NCBI GenBank assembly: GCA_036746315.1
Contig: DAIOEK010000070.1
Location: forward strand, 1 to 7,919
Direction: 5' to 3'
Length of the DNA stretch: 7,919 nucleotides
Origin: DAIOEK01 sp036746315
GTDB lineage: Bacteria > Chloroflexota > Anaerolineae > Anaerolineales > Anaerolineaceae
Part shown: positions 1-7,313 of the stretch, piece after piece
Numbering within the stretch: position 1 is the stretch's first letter
How the letters are laid out: every line of letters begins with the position of its first letter
Program-made: the position numbers and the translations under genes
The notes under the pieces: model-generated
The model's database searches: none
The model's input: the letters and a program-made list of their open reading frames with translations, nothing else
What the model was told of the DNA's origin: nothing

Positions 1-811
1 CCGCTGCCATCGCCAGGTTCACAAAAACCGTGGTAACGGCAGATAGTCTGTGCTCGCGCGGCAATTTGAATACCCATCCGACTGCCGCCACCGGCAGGAT
101 GATTGCCAGCGGAACCGCGCTGACTTTGGAAGCCATTGCCAACCCCAACGCCAGCCCAAACAGCAGGTACCAGCCGATGCCCGCCCATGGACGGGTCGCG
201 GAAACCATATCCGCCTCACCGGCTTTCTTGTGATGCTGGTACAACGATACCGCGGCATAGATCGCCAGGGTAACGAAAAAGGTCAAAAAGGTATCGACCG
301 CAAAAAAGTGTGAAAGCTGTAAGGGCAGCACGGCAAAGGCATAAAACGCTGCCGCCAGCAGCCCGATCCGCCGGTCGTACATGCGTGTGCCGATCAGGTA
401 GATCAGAAGCAATGTCAGCATGTCAAAGACCGCCGAGACGTAGCGCCCGACCAAATGCACCGAGTAGTAATCGGTATGACCGACCCACTCGGCAATATAA
501 CGTACCAGGATGATCGGAAAATCACCGTAGACAAAAAAACTGTGCCCGCGGTTGTGCGGATTGAGCGAAGAGTTATCCGTATCGAAGTATTCCCCCAGCG
601 AGTTGACCGGCGAGATATCCGACTCAACCATGGTAAGGAAGCGCTCATCCGGATGCAAATGCTGATCTTCGTCCCAATTCATTCCCACCGTACGCAGATA
701 CCCGCCTGCCAGGATCACCAGCAGCAACAGGATGTCCAGGTACCAATATTTGCCGGGAAAGCCGGAACTGCTATTCTTTGTTTCCATCGTGGTTTCAGTC
801 AATTCGCTCAT
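1..811 (-). CDS. GT-C/GT39-like membrane glycosyltransferase, N-terminal 270 residues (3' end outside window)
   Basis: The frame opens at the ATG at 809-811 and stays open to the left edge, giving 270 residues without a stop. A short polar N-terminus (about 1-22) precedes a membrane segment (24-40). A long loop follows, carrying the acidic motif NWDEDQHLHPDERF (45-58). In GT-C enzymes such first-loop acidic residues bind the metal and lipid-phosphate donor. Further hydrophobic segments lie near 126-141, 148-166, 170-190, 212-230 and 231-248. The pattern fits the GT39/PMT/ArnT superfamily, whose members take sugar from a polyprenyl-phosphate carrier on the outer face of the membrane; donor and acceptor cannot be told from sequence. 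It starts 10 bases after the previous gene stops, with only a weak GGA upstream, so translation may be coupled. A DUF2298 (Chlor_Arch_YYY) or Agl23-type protein is an alternative, since the C-terminal half is not visible. Confidence 0.85.
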   Translation of the reverse strand, partial: MSELTETTMETKNSSSGFPGKYWYLDILLLLVILAGGYLRTVGMNWDEDQHLHPDERFLTMVESDISPVNSLGEYFDTDNSSLNPHNRGHSFFVYGDFPIILVRYIAEWVGHTDYYSVHLVGRYVSAVFDMLTLLLIYLIGTRMYDRRIGLLAAAFYAFAVLPLQLSHFFAVDTFLTFFVTLAIYAAVSLYQHHKKAGEADMVSATRPWAGIGWYLLFGLALGLAMASKVSAVPLAIILPVAAVGWVFKLPREHRLSAVTTVFVNLAMAA

Positions 812-821
812 GCACAATCCG

Positions 822-3017
822 TTACGGTTCCACCGGCGCCAGCATGATCAGAAAGTCTTTTCCCTGCACCTTGGAGGTATAGGTTTTCACGCTGGCAAGC
901 GGATACATTGATTTGAGAGTTTGCAGATCTTCGATGTCTGCCGTGTTGAGGATGAATAATTTTGGTCCCGGTATTTCGAGCGTGGAGGAGAACTGCTCCG
1001 GCCAGATCGCCATGTCGTGCAGTTCGGTACCGGCTCTTAAGCTCACCACGCGGGTATCGATCCAGTAGGGATATCCCACCACCCAGGCACTGTCGTACGT
1101 GCCAAAGCTGTTGGCAAAATCATGGATCACCTGCCCGATTTCCGAGGTGTTTCCTGCATTCAGCGCGAACTGTTCCGGATACTGCTCAAACGTCAGTTTG
1201 TAATTCTGTTTCAACGACAGCACGATCAACAACAATCCGATTACATTCGCCACGACCTTGCCTGTACGTGAGGCAAAGGATCGCTCGAGCAGGGCAACAA
1301 ACCCGTCCAACGCCAGAGCGATGATGATAAATACCGGCACGATTGCCCCGGATGTACGGTTCAGGGTTGGGTTTTCCACCGGGAAAGCCAGTGAAAGGAT
1401 TGACGGCATCATTAATAACGGTACCGAGAGTACCAGGAACACATCCAGCCAGTTGGGTTTGCGGACCGCCCGCACGATCAACAGTATATATCCCAGGTAA
1501 AAGAAAACAGCTCCGATCACATCCAGCCCCGGACGCAGCGGAATCGAATGCAGCCAGGTAAGTCCGTCGTTATAACCGAACATCAACATGGCATTCCACA
1601 GGTTGTCAAAGAAGATCAGCACCGGAGAACCGGGGTATGGCTGCTCCACCTCCCCCAACCGGGTGAGCGTACGATACAGGAAGATATCCGGGTTGCCGAT
1701 CATATACCGGAAGAGCGGCAGGAAGACCACCAGTGATACCACCGCCAGGATGATCACCCCCGTCAGCGTGAATTCCTTGCTCTCCCGTGGACGGCGCGAC
1801 AACAGGTAAATGATCCAGGCAACAATAATAATGAAGGGAACGATACGGAAGGGTGAATATCCGTGCATGCCCAACCCCAGGGCAATCCCCGACCAGATAA
1901 AGTCGTTACGCTTTTTGTGACGGATCCCCCGCACCAGATAGTACAGCGCCGGTGCAACAAACAGCGGATATAGCGGAAAGCGCAGCCCCACCCGCGAGAT
2001 CACATTCGCCCAGTAAGCGGTGCCCGCCAGCAATGTAGCCACCACTGCCACGCGTTTGTTGGCGATCTCCTTGCCCAGCAAATAAATGAAAGGCAATGCG
2101 CCCAACCCCGCCAGTACGGTCCCGATCTTCAGGCTCATAAAGGTAATGCCGGTATGGAACAGTTTGATGATTGCCGCAGTCAGGTAGAACTGAATAGCCT
2201 CACGTCCGGTGTTGCGTTGAAAGAATACGTTGGTAATATTGTTCAGCACATCCTGCACATCCAGCAGTTTTTCGGCGTGGTCGCTGGTCATCTCTGCCGG
2301 TACATCCGCCAGGCGGTAGACGCGGAAGAAGATAATGACACCCGTTACCAATAACAACAGCAGTGTGTACGGATTGATCTTAATCCGCTTCGGCCAGGTA
2401 ACCAGCCAGCTTCGTACACCGCTGCGGATCTCCTGCCACGTATGAGGGAAGTCTACAAAAGCCGCCACGGTTACGAAGATCGCCGCCACCCACAGCAGGG
2501 TATTCAGGAACTTGAACTGGTACATGCCGAAGAGCACGAACCAGATTTTTTCTTTGAAGCCGCTGAAGGTCACATAGGTGAGGATGATCAGCGGCACACT
2601 GGCTATCACCGCCCATTTACGAAAGGTGAAGTCTTCGCTGACCGCCGCTTCTTCTGTTGCCTCCGCCATGTGCCACTCCCCCACCCAGAACGACCAGGCA
2701 GCCAGCGCAAAACTGAGCACATACAAAATCAGGGAGAGCCGTACATTCTTTGCCGGTGGTTCGAGACTGATCTGCGCGACCAGCGCCAGTAAAAAGGCGA
2801 CCACAGCCCGAAGCGGAAAATTTTGCACCGGGAAGAACGTCGACCAGCTCCATTCCGGGCTGGCTGCTTCCGGCTGGGTGATACTTTCAGCAGGCTCTGC
2901 CGCCCGTTCTGCAGCCTCCAGCGCGGCCAATTCCTCCTCGCTGGGTAAATGCAAGGTGCCCGGCTTCCAAAATATCAGCTTTTCTTTAACATAATCCAGT
3001 ACGGTCGGTTCGCTCAT
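822..3017 (-). CDS. Large polytopic GT-C-type (GT39-like) glycosyltransferase, 731 aa
   Basis: I chose the ATG at 3015-3017 (MSEPTVLDYVKEKL); a TTG five codons upstream (3030-3032) has no ribosome binding site and would sit nearer the promoter. The protein starts with a charged, Ala/Glu-rich cytoplasmic stretch (about 1-65). Four hydrophobic segments (about 69-84, 93-112, 134-152, 168-189) then precede what looks like the catalytic GT-C core. The core begins at a membrane segment (216-232) followed by a loop with AEMTSDHAEKLLDV (241-254), where Asp246 and Glu249 are candidates for the metal/donor-binding acidic residues. About ten more membrane segments follow, to near 601. The last 125 residues or so look soluble and probably extracytoplasmic. 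The family uses polyprenyl-phosphate sugars to modify lipids, glycans or proteins; the substrate is unknown. The extra N-terminal membrane block is unusual compared with minimal GT39 enzymes. Membrane segments were judged by eye. Confidence 0.85.
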   Translation of the reverse strand: MSEPTVLDYVKEKLIFWKPGTLHLPSEEELAALEAAERAAEPAESITQPEAASPEWSWSTFFPVQNFPLRAVVAFLLALVAQISLEPPAKNVRLSLILYVLSFALAAWSFWVGEWHMAEATEEAAVSEDFTFRKWAVIASVPLIILTYVTFSGFKEKIWFVLFGMYQFKFLNTLLWVAAIFVTVAAFVDFPHTWQEIRSGVRSWLVTWPKRIKINPYTLLLLLVTGVIIFFRVYRLADVPAEMTSDHAEKLLDVQDVLNNITNVFFQRNTGREAIQFYLTAAIIKLFHTGITFMSLKIGTVLAGLGALPFIYLLGKEIANKRVAVVATLLAGTAYWANVISRVGLRFPLYPLFVAPALYYLVRGIRHKKRNDFIWSGIALGLGMHGYSPFRIVPFIIIVAWIIYLLSRRPRESKEFTLTGVIILAVVSLVVFLPLFRYMIGNPDIFLYRTLTRLGEVEQPYPGSPVLIFFDNLWNAMLMFGYNDGLTWLHSIPLRPGLDVIGAVFFYLGYILLIVRAVRKPNWLDVFLVLSVPLLMMPSILSLAFPVENPTLNRTSGAIVPVFIIIALALDGFVALLERSFASRTGKVVANVIGLLLIVLSLKQNYKLTFEQYPEQFALNAGNTSEIGQVIHDFANSFGTYDSAWVVGYPYWIDTRVVSLRAGTELHDMAIWPEQFSSTLEIPGPKLFILNTADIEDLQTLKSMYPLASVKTYTSKVQGKDFLIMLAPVEP

Positions 3018-3050
3018 TTGAATATCGCTCAACAGTGAATAATTAAACTA

Positions 3051-3078
3051 ATTATATCTGCTCAAACAGGGATGCAAA
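3051..3078 (-). promoter_or_regulatory. Candidate sigma70-type promoter for the two GT-C genes
   Basis: On the minus strand a perfect -10 box TATAAT (3051-3056) lies 16 bases downstream of TTTGCA (3073-3078), which matches four of six bases of the -35 consensus. Transcription would start near 3044, giving a leader of about 27 bases before the ATG at 3017. The element sits in the 77-base gap after the GT4 gene, the widest gap among the glycan genes, with no terminator hairpin visible upstream of it. Read-through from the GT4 gene therefore remains possible. A 6-bp inverted repeat (ACAGTG 3032-3037 and CACTGT 3082-3087) flanks the promoter but is short enough to be chance. Confidence 0.5.
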
Positions 3079-3094
3079 ATACACTGTGATCGCT

Positions 3095-4270
3095 TTACCG
3101 GTTGGGTCTGTTTTTGCCCTGGCGTAGTTCTTCGAATTGCCGTTCATATTCGGCAGCCACCGTATCCGGTGAGAAGAAATTGATCAGCCAGTCATGGTCC
3201 ACCTTGTAGGCAGACCTGTTGCGCAGCACCTTGCAGATTTGTTCTGCCAGTCCGGCCGCGTCGCCGATGGGGAAGATTTCTCCCATGCCGCTCATCTTCA
3301 CCGGCTGCCGCACCCCCGGCAGGTTGGATGCCACCACGGGCACATTGTTCATCATCGCTTCGATCTGCACCAACCCGAACGATTCGGTTGAATTCAAGCT
3401 GGGAACGGTAAGCACATCCAGGTTGGGGTAAAATGCCGCCATTTCCTCCTGGTTCAGCACACCCAGCCACTCCCAGTTACCCTGCTCAATATACTTTTCA
3501 ATGCGCGGGAACAGGCGCGCCGCATAGGCATCCTCGCCCAACACATCCTTATATTGTCCGGCAAAGAACACCACCGCCTTGGGGAATTCCGCAAGGATGT
3601 GCGGCAGCGCATCCAGCAGCACTTCCACACCCTTCTCGGCGGCAAAGCGGGCAGCCATGCCGATGGCGGGTCCGCGCTCGGATAGCCTGTATTTGCGGGC
3701 AAAAGCCTCCGCCGCCCCCGGTTTGGCTACCGGTAGCACCACCGGCGGCTGGATGATGCCCGTCTTTTGCTTGTATCGGCTGGTATAAGGGGAATGATCC
3801 GCATAATCCTGGGTATAAGTGATCACCCGGTCGGTGAACATTGCCGCAAGGTTGTTCATCACGTTCACCACCTGGTTGACGATGAAATTGAACAAACCAC
3901 CCGGCAGTTTGAGATCGCAGTGATAAGTGATCATCGAAGGTTTGCCAAACAGTCTCCCGCGCAGTGCAATGCCGGCGGCGTCGAACTGCGGCAGGTGCAG
4001 ATGGATGACATCGTTCTCCTTCACCAGTCTGGTCGCCAGATAGCCGATCGATGCCGAGATCACCCCCTTGCTGATGCGGAACAGCACCGGGAAGCGGATG
4101 ATCTTCACTCCATCCACTTCTTCTTCGTATGGGAGATTTTTTTCATAATGGCTGGTGAGCACCGTCACCCGGTGCCCGCGTTTGGCGAGCGCCTGTGCCA
4201 GCCGTTCGGTGTAGATGGTCAACCCGCTGGTGTGTGGACGGTAGTATGTCAATACGATCAGTACACGCAT
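3095..4270 (-). CDS. GT4-family glycosyltransferase (GT-B fold), 391 aa
   Basis: This is a cytoplasmic retaining glycosyltransferase with the two-Rossmann GT-B layout. The start is the ATG at 4268-4270, giving MRVLIVLTYYRPHTSGLTIY, a typical GT4 first strand and loop. A GTG 16 codons upstream would overlap the epimerase gene and add non-family residues. The N-terminal acceptor domain includes TYHCDL (115-120). The C-terminal donor domain includes GMAARFAAEKGVEVLL (204-219), with Arg208 and Lys213 as likely donor phosphate contacts. It also carries the EX7E signature ESFGLVQIE (Glu296 and Glu304), which binds the nucleotide sugar. GT4 enzymes use UDP-, GDP- or CDP-sugars and build glycolipids or polysaccharides; donor and acceptor are not predictable here. 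The gene starts 14 bases after the epimerase stop, which suggests an operon. Length is normal for the family and all key motifs are present. Confidence 0.93.
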   Translation of the reverse strand: MRVLIVLTYYRPHTSGLTIYTERLAQALAKRGHRVTVLTSHYEKNLPYEEEVDGVKIIRFPVLFRISKGVISASIGYLATRLVKENDVIHLHLPQFDAAGIALRGRLFGKPSMITYHCDLKLPGGLFNFIVNQVVNVMNNLAAMFTDRVITYTQDYADHSPYTSRYKQKTGIIQPPVVLPVAKPGAAEAFARKYRLSERGPAIGMAARFAAEKGVEVLLDALPHILAEFPKAVVFFAGQYKDVLGEDAYAARLFPRIEKYIEQGNWEWLGVLNQEEMAAFYPNLDVLTVPSLNSTESFGLVQIEAMMNNVPVVASNLPGVRQPVKMSGMGEIFPIGDAAGLAEQICKVLRNRSAYKVDHDWLINFFSPDTVAAEYERQFEELRQGKNRPNR

Positions 4271-4284
4271 ATGGTTCGTTTTAC

Positions 4285-5313
4285 CTATGCAAATAACTTC
4301 TGGTTCGCCACCACCCACTCATACAGGCGGCGGATTCCATTCTCTACATCCACCTTGGGCTGCCAGCCCAATTCACGCTCGGCTTTGCGGATATCCGAAA
4401 CATACACCGGCTGGTCGCCCGGGCGCCAGTCGCCTTTTTCCACCGGAATGGGGTGCCCACTGAGCTTCTCCAGCATCGGCGCAAACTCCATCCAGATCGA
4501 GATGGTATTGGCTGCCCCGCCGCCCACATTGTAGACGCTCCCTGCCACCGTATCGATCCGTTCGGCGGCGGCGTCATAGGCGTTGATCAGGTCTTCCACA
4601 AACAGGATGTCGCGCACCTGTTTGCCATCTCCATAGATGGTGATCGGTCTGCCTGTGACCGCCGCGATGATGAACCACGCCACCCAGCCCTGGTCTTCCA
4701 CCCCGAACTGGCGCGGACCGTAGATGCAGCTCTGGCGCAGCACCACTGTGGGAATATTGTAGATGCGTGAATAGTCGCGCACATATTGGTCGCCGGTGCC
4801 TTTCGAGCAGCCGTATGGAGAGTGGAAATCCAGCCCCAGTGTTTCCGGTACGCCCTGCGGATATTCGGCATATTCGTAGCGGGTGGCTTTCTCCACGGTG
4901 CGCACATCTTCCATGCCGCCGTAGACCTTGTTGGTCGAGGAGTAAAGCACAATCGGAAAACGCCCGTTCAAACGGGCGGCTTCCATCACATTGAAGGTGC
5001 CCAGTGCATTGATCTCAAAATCCTCGCGGGGTTTAACCACCGAGGTGGTCACCGCCACCTGCCCGGCGAGATGAATGATGACATCCGCCTTGCGGGCAGC
5101 CGTAGTCAGCAGCGCCGCATCACGCACGTCGCCTGCCACCAGTTCAAAGGAATCCGCCCCGTGGGTCTCCCGCAGCCAACGCAGGTTGATCTGGCTGCCA
5201 GCACGCGAAAGGTTGTCGTAAACCGTAACGCTTTCCCCTCGCGCAAGCAACCTGTTGACATAATTGGAGCCGATGAAACCGGCGCCGCCTGTTACCAGAT
5301 AGTTCTTCGACAT
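4285..5313 (-). CDS. CDP-paratose 2-epimerase-like NAD-dependent sugar epimerase (extended SDR), 342 aa
   Basis: This is an extended short-chain dehydrogenase/epimerase. It shows the NAD-binding GGAGFIG (9-15), the ribose-binding region VYDNLSR (31-37), GDVRD (61-65), HLAGQVAVTTS (81-91), the active-site strand YSSTNKVYG (124-132) and the catalytic YxxxK in YGCSK (Tyr167, Lys171). Several blocks resemble what I remember of CDP-paratose 2-epimerase (tyvelose synthase, RfbE/Tyv): AGQVA.TTS, SSTNKVYG, LDFHSPYGCSKG, RQF...DQGWV.WF and GKQVRD. That enzyme interconverts CDP-paratose and CDP-tyvelose through a transient keto form. The true substrate may be another CDP-, UDP- or GDP-sugar, because no other CDP-dideoxyhexose genes are visible here. 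The start is set by a good ribosome binding site. The gene lies between lepA and a GT4 gene, so it probably supplies a donor sugar to nearby transferases. Confidence 0.9.
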   Translation of the reverse strand: MSKNYLVTGGAGFIGSNYVNRLLARGESVTVYDNLSRAGSQINLRWLRETHGADSFELVAGDVRDAALLTTAARKADVIIHLAGQVAVTTSVVKPREDFEINALGTFNVMEAARLNGRFPIVLYSSTNKVYGGMEDVRTVEKATRYEYAEYPQGVPETLGLDFHSPYGCSKGTGDQYVRDYSRIYNIPTVVLRQSCIYGPRQFGVEDQGWVAWFIIAAVTGRPITIYGDGKQVRDILFVEDLINAYDAAAERIDTVAGSVYNVGGGAANTISIWMEFAPMLEKLSGHPIPVEKGDWRPGDQPVYVSDIRKAERELGWQPKVDVENGIRRLYEWVVANQKLFA

Positions 5314-5318
5314 ACGCG

Positions 5319-5325
5319 CCTTTCC
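5319..5325 (-). promoter_or_regulatory. Ribosome binding site of the epimerase gene
   Basis: On the minus strand GGAAAGG lies five bases before the ATG at 5311-5313. It is the clearest Shine-Dalgarno sequence in the window and fixes this start. The other genes have weak or no such site. Confidence 0.7.
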
Positions 5326-5328
5326 GAT

Positions 5329-5344
5329 CCGGCTGTTTTGCCGG
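5329..5344 (-). other. Small intercistronic hairpin between lepA and the epimerase gene
   Basis: On the minus strand CCGGC, a six-base loop (AAAACA) and GCCGG form a 5-bp GC-only stem. It begins 6 bases after the lepA stop and ends just before the epimerase ribosome binding site. No U-tract follows, so it is not an intrinsic terminator. It could stabilise a processed end or modulate access to the downstream ribosome binding site, or be chance. Confidence 0.4.
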
Positions 5345-5350
5345 TGAGAG

Positions 5351-7150
5351 TTAATCTTCGTTCAAACGCAGTACCGCCATGAAGGCTTCCTGCGGAATTT
5401 CCACGTTGCCCACTTTCTTCATGCGCTTCTTGCCTTTTTTCTGCTTTTCCAGCAGTTTCTTCTTGCGGGTAATGTCGCCGCCGTAGCATTTTGCCAGCAC
5501 ATCTTTGCGTAATTGCTTCACCTTGGCGGAAGAGATCACCCTGCCGCTGGCGTATGCCTGCACCGCCACATCGTACAACTGCCGTGGAATGATCTCCTTC
5601 AGCTTCGAGACCAGCGCCTGCCCTTTGTGGTAGGCGTCATCCTTGTGGACGATGGACGCCAGCGCATCCACCGGTTCGTCATCCACCAATATCTCCAGCT
5701 TCACCAGCTTTTCCGGGCGGTATTCGAGGAATTGGTAATCGAGCGAGGCATATCCCCGGGTGCGCGATTTGAGATTATCGAAGAAATCCACGATCAGTTC
5801 GGTCAATGGAATGTGAAAGGAGAGCTGCACCCGGTTGGGGGCGGGATAGTCCTGCCCGGTGAAGACGCCGCGCCGCTTGGTCACCAGATCCATGATGGTG
5901 CCGTAGTATTCGGTGGGGCTGATGATCTGGATGCTCATCCACGGTTCGCGGATCTCACCGATCGCATTCTCTTCGGGCAGCTTGGCAGGTGAATCGATCC
6001 GCACCGTCTCGCCGCTGATCAGCACCACTTCGTATTCCACCGAGGGCGCCGTGACCACGATATCCATATCGAACTCGCGCTCCAGCCGCTCCTGGATGAT
6101 CTCCATGTGGAACAGCCCCAAAAACCCGCAGCGGAAGCCGAAATTCAGTGCCTGGCTGGTCTCCGGTTCGTAGATCAGCGAAGCATCGTTCAGTTGCAGC
6201 TTTTCCAGGGCGTCTTTCAGGTCGGTATAATCTTCACCTTCCACCGGATAGATGCCCGCAAAGACCATCGGTTTGACCTTGCGGTAGCCGGGCAGCGGAT
6301 CGGAGGATGGCTGTGCCGCCAGTGTGATCGTATCGCCCACGTGGCATTCCGAGACCGTCTTCAGCCCGGTGGCAATGTACCCCACCTCGCCGGCGGAAAG
6401 GGACGCGGTGGTCTTCATCCCCGGCGAGAAGATGCCCACCTCGATCGGCTTTACTTCCGTGCGCGTTTGCATCATCTTGAGCACGTCGGTCGCCTTTACC
6501 GAGCCTTCGACCACGCGTACATACGCAACCACGCCTTTATATGAGTCATAATGTGAATCAAAGATCAATGCCTGCAGCGGTTTGCCGGCGATGACTTTCG
6601 GAGGGGGGATTTTTCTGACGATGGCTTCGAGCAGCAGATCGACATTCTTGCCGTCTTTTGCCGACACGCGGATGATATCCTCCGAGGGCACACCCAGCAG
6701 GCTGGCAATCTCGCCCGCCACTTCGTCGGGCTGCGCCGAGGGCAGATCGATCTTGTTGATCACCGGGATGATCTCCAGCCCGGCATCCAGCGCCAGATAG
6801 AGGTTCGCCAGTGTCTGCGCTTCGATGCCCTGCGTGGCATCCACCACCAGCAGCGCGCCTTCGCACGCCGCCAGCGCCCGGTTCACCTCGTAACCGAAAT
6901 CCACATGCCCGGGGGTATCGATCAGATTCAGCTCGTATGTAACGCCATCCTGCGCGGTATACATCATCCGCACTGCCGAGGCTTTGATCGTCACCCCTTT
7001 TTCGCGCTCGAGCTCCATCGCATCCAGCACCTGCTCGGTGGTATCGCGGTCGGATATCGTGCCGGTCATGTGCAGCAGGCGGTCTGCCAGCGTCGATTTG
7101 CCGTGGTCGATGTGGGCAATAATGCAAAAATTACGGATCGCTTCGGTCAT
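5351..7150 (-). CDS. lepA: Elongation factor 4 (LepA), 599 aa
   Basis: This is a translational GTPase that binds the ribosome and acts in elongation or subunit biogenesis under stress. The G motifs are intact: AHIDHGKST (12-20, P-loop), GVTIKA (52-57) with the switch I threonine, DTPGH (78-82) with the catalytic histidine, NKID (132-135) and SAK (163-165). Elongation factor domain II and III sequence follows. The LepA-specific C-terminal domain ends with the lysine-rich GDITRKKKLLEKQKKGKK and GNVEIPQEAF. The length matches the family, with no frameshift or missing domain. The ATG at 7148-7150 gives MTEAIRNFCIIAHIDHGKST, as expected for LepA, and an in-frame TAA lies 24 bases upstream, so the start is firm. 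It has no Shine-Dalgarno sequence, and a TATACT box lies only 8 bases upstream. It is probably co-transcribed with the epimerase gene 37 bases downstream. Confidence 0.98.
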   Translation of the reverse strand: MTEAIRNFCIIAHIDHGKSTLADRLLHMTGTISDRDTTEQVLDAMELEREKGVTIKASAVRMMYTAQDGVTYELNLIDTPGHVDFGYEVNRALAACEGALLVVDATQGIEAQTLANLYLALDAGLEIIPVINKIDLPSAQPDEVAGEIASLLGVPSEDIIRVSAKDGKNVDLLLEAIVRKIPPPKVIAGKPLQALIFDSHYDSYKGVVAYVRVVEGSVKATDVLKMMQTRTEVKPIEVGIFSPGMKTTASLSAGEVGYIATGLKTVSECHVGDTITLAAQPSSDPLPGYRKVKPMVFAGIYPVEGEDYTDLKDALEKLQLNDASLIYEPETSQALNFGFRCGFLGLFHMEIIQERLEREFDMDIVVTAPSVEYEVVLISGETVRIDSPAKLPEENAIGEIREPWMSIQIISPTEYYGTIMDLVTKRRGVFTGQDYPAPNRVQLSFHIPLTELIVDFFDNLKSRTRGYASLDYQFLEYRPEKLVKLEILVDDEPVDALASIVHKDDAYHKGQALVSKLKEIIPRQLYDVAVQAYASGRVISSAKVKQLRKDVLAKCYGGDITRKKKLLEKQKKGKKRMKKVGNVEIPQEAFMAVLRLNED

Positions 7151-7158
7151 ACGGGAGT

Positions 7159-7189
7159 AGTATACTCGATTTTAATGAAGGCTTGTCCC
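7159..7189 (-). promoter_or_regulatory. Candidate lepA promoter giving a leaderless or near-leaderless transcript
   Basis: On the minus strand TATACT (7159-7164, five of six -10 consensus bases) ends 8 bases before the lepA ATG. GGGACA (7184-7189, four of six -35 bases) lies 19 bases upstream, a slightly long spacer. Initiation 6-8 bases past the -10 box would fall at or just before the ATG. A second possible -10 box, TAAAAT (7169-7174), would give a leader of about 12 bases. The lack of a Shine-Dalgarno sequence agrees with leaderless initiation. The alternative is a longer transcript starting further upstream. Confidence 0.35.
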
Positions 7190-7244
7190 CGATTGAGAAG
7201 GATGTTTCGTGCGTCTCCGGGGGCATAAACCGCACCTTATCCTT
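7187..7244 (-). other. Two-part hairpin with possible loop pseudoknot upstream of lepA
   Basis: On the minus strand AAGGAT (7239-7244) pairs with ATCCTT (7198-7203), and inside it GTGCG (7231-7235) pairs with CGCAC (7209-7213). They are separated by an asymmetric internal loop (AAG against GAAAC). The 17-base apical loop contains CCCCG (7218-7222), which is complementary to CGGGG (7187-7191) just downstream of the stem, so a pseudoknot is possible. The fold lies 37-94 bases before the lepA start. It resembles a cis-regulatory leader in layout but matches no riboswitch I recognise. It would be transcribed only from a promoter upstream of TATACT. Confidence 0.3.
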
Positions 7245-7313
7245 GCCAGCTTTCGCAGATATCCTCCCTACTTAATTTTCTGCTGCACAACGACAAATTT
7301 TTTTACGGGTGCG

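Noticed and set aside
4271..4318. Longer GT4 protein starting at the GTG at 4316-4318
   Set aside because: The extra 16 residues overlap the epimerase end and do not resemble a GT4 N-terminus; the ATG at 4270 starts at the conserved first strand.
3767..4534. 255-codon open frame on the plus strand
   Set aside because: It lies antisense across the well-supported GT4 and epimerase genes, has a His/Arg/Gln-rich composition typical of antisense frames, and shows no family motif.
4786..5382. 198-codon open frame on the plus strand
   Set aside because: It is antisense to the epimerase gene and its composition mirrors the codon pattern of the real gene; no domain is recognisable.
5513..6544. Plus-strand frames of 145-159 codons within lepA
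   Set aside because: They are antisense shadows of lepA, whose minus-strand reading is unambiguous.
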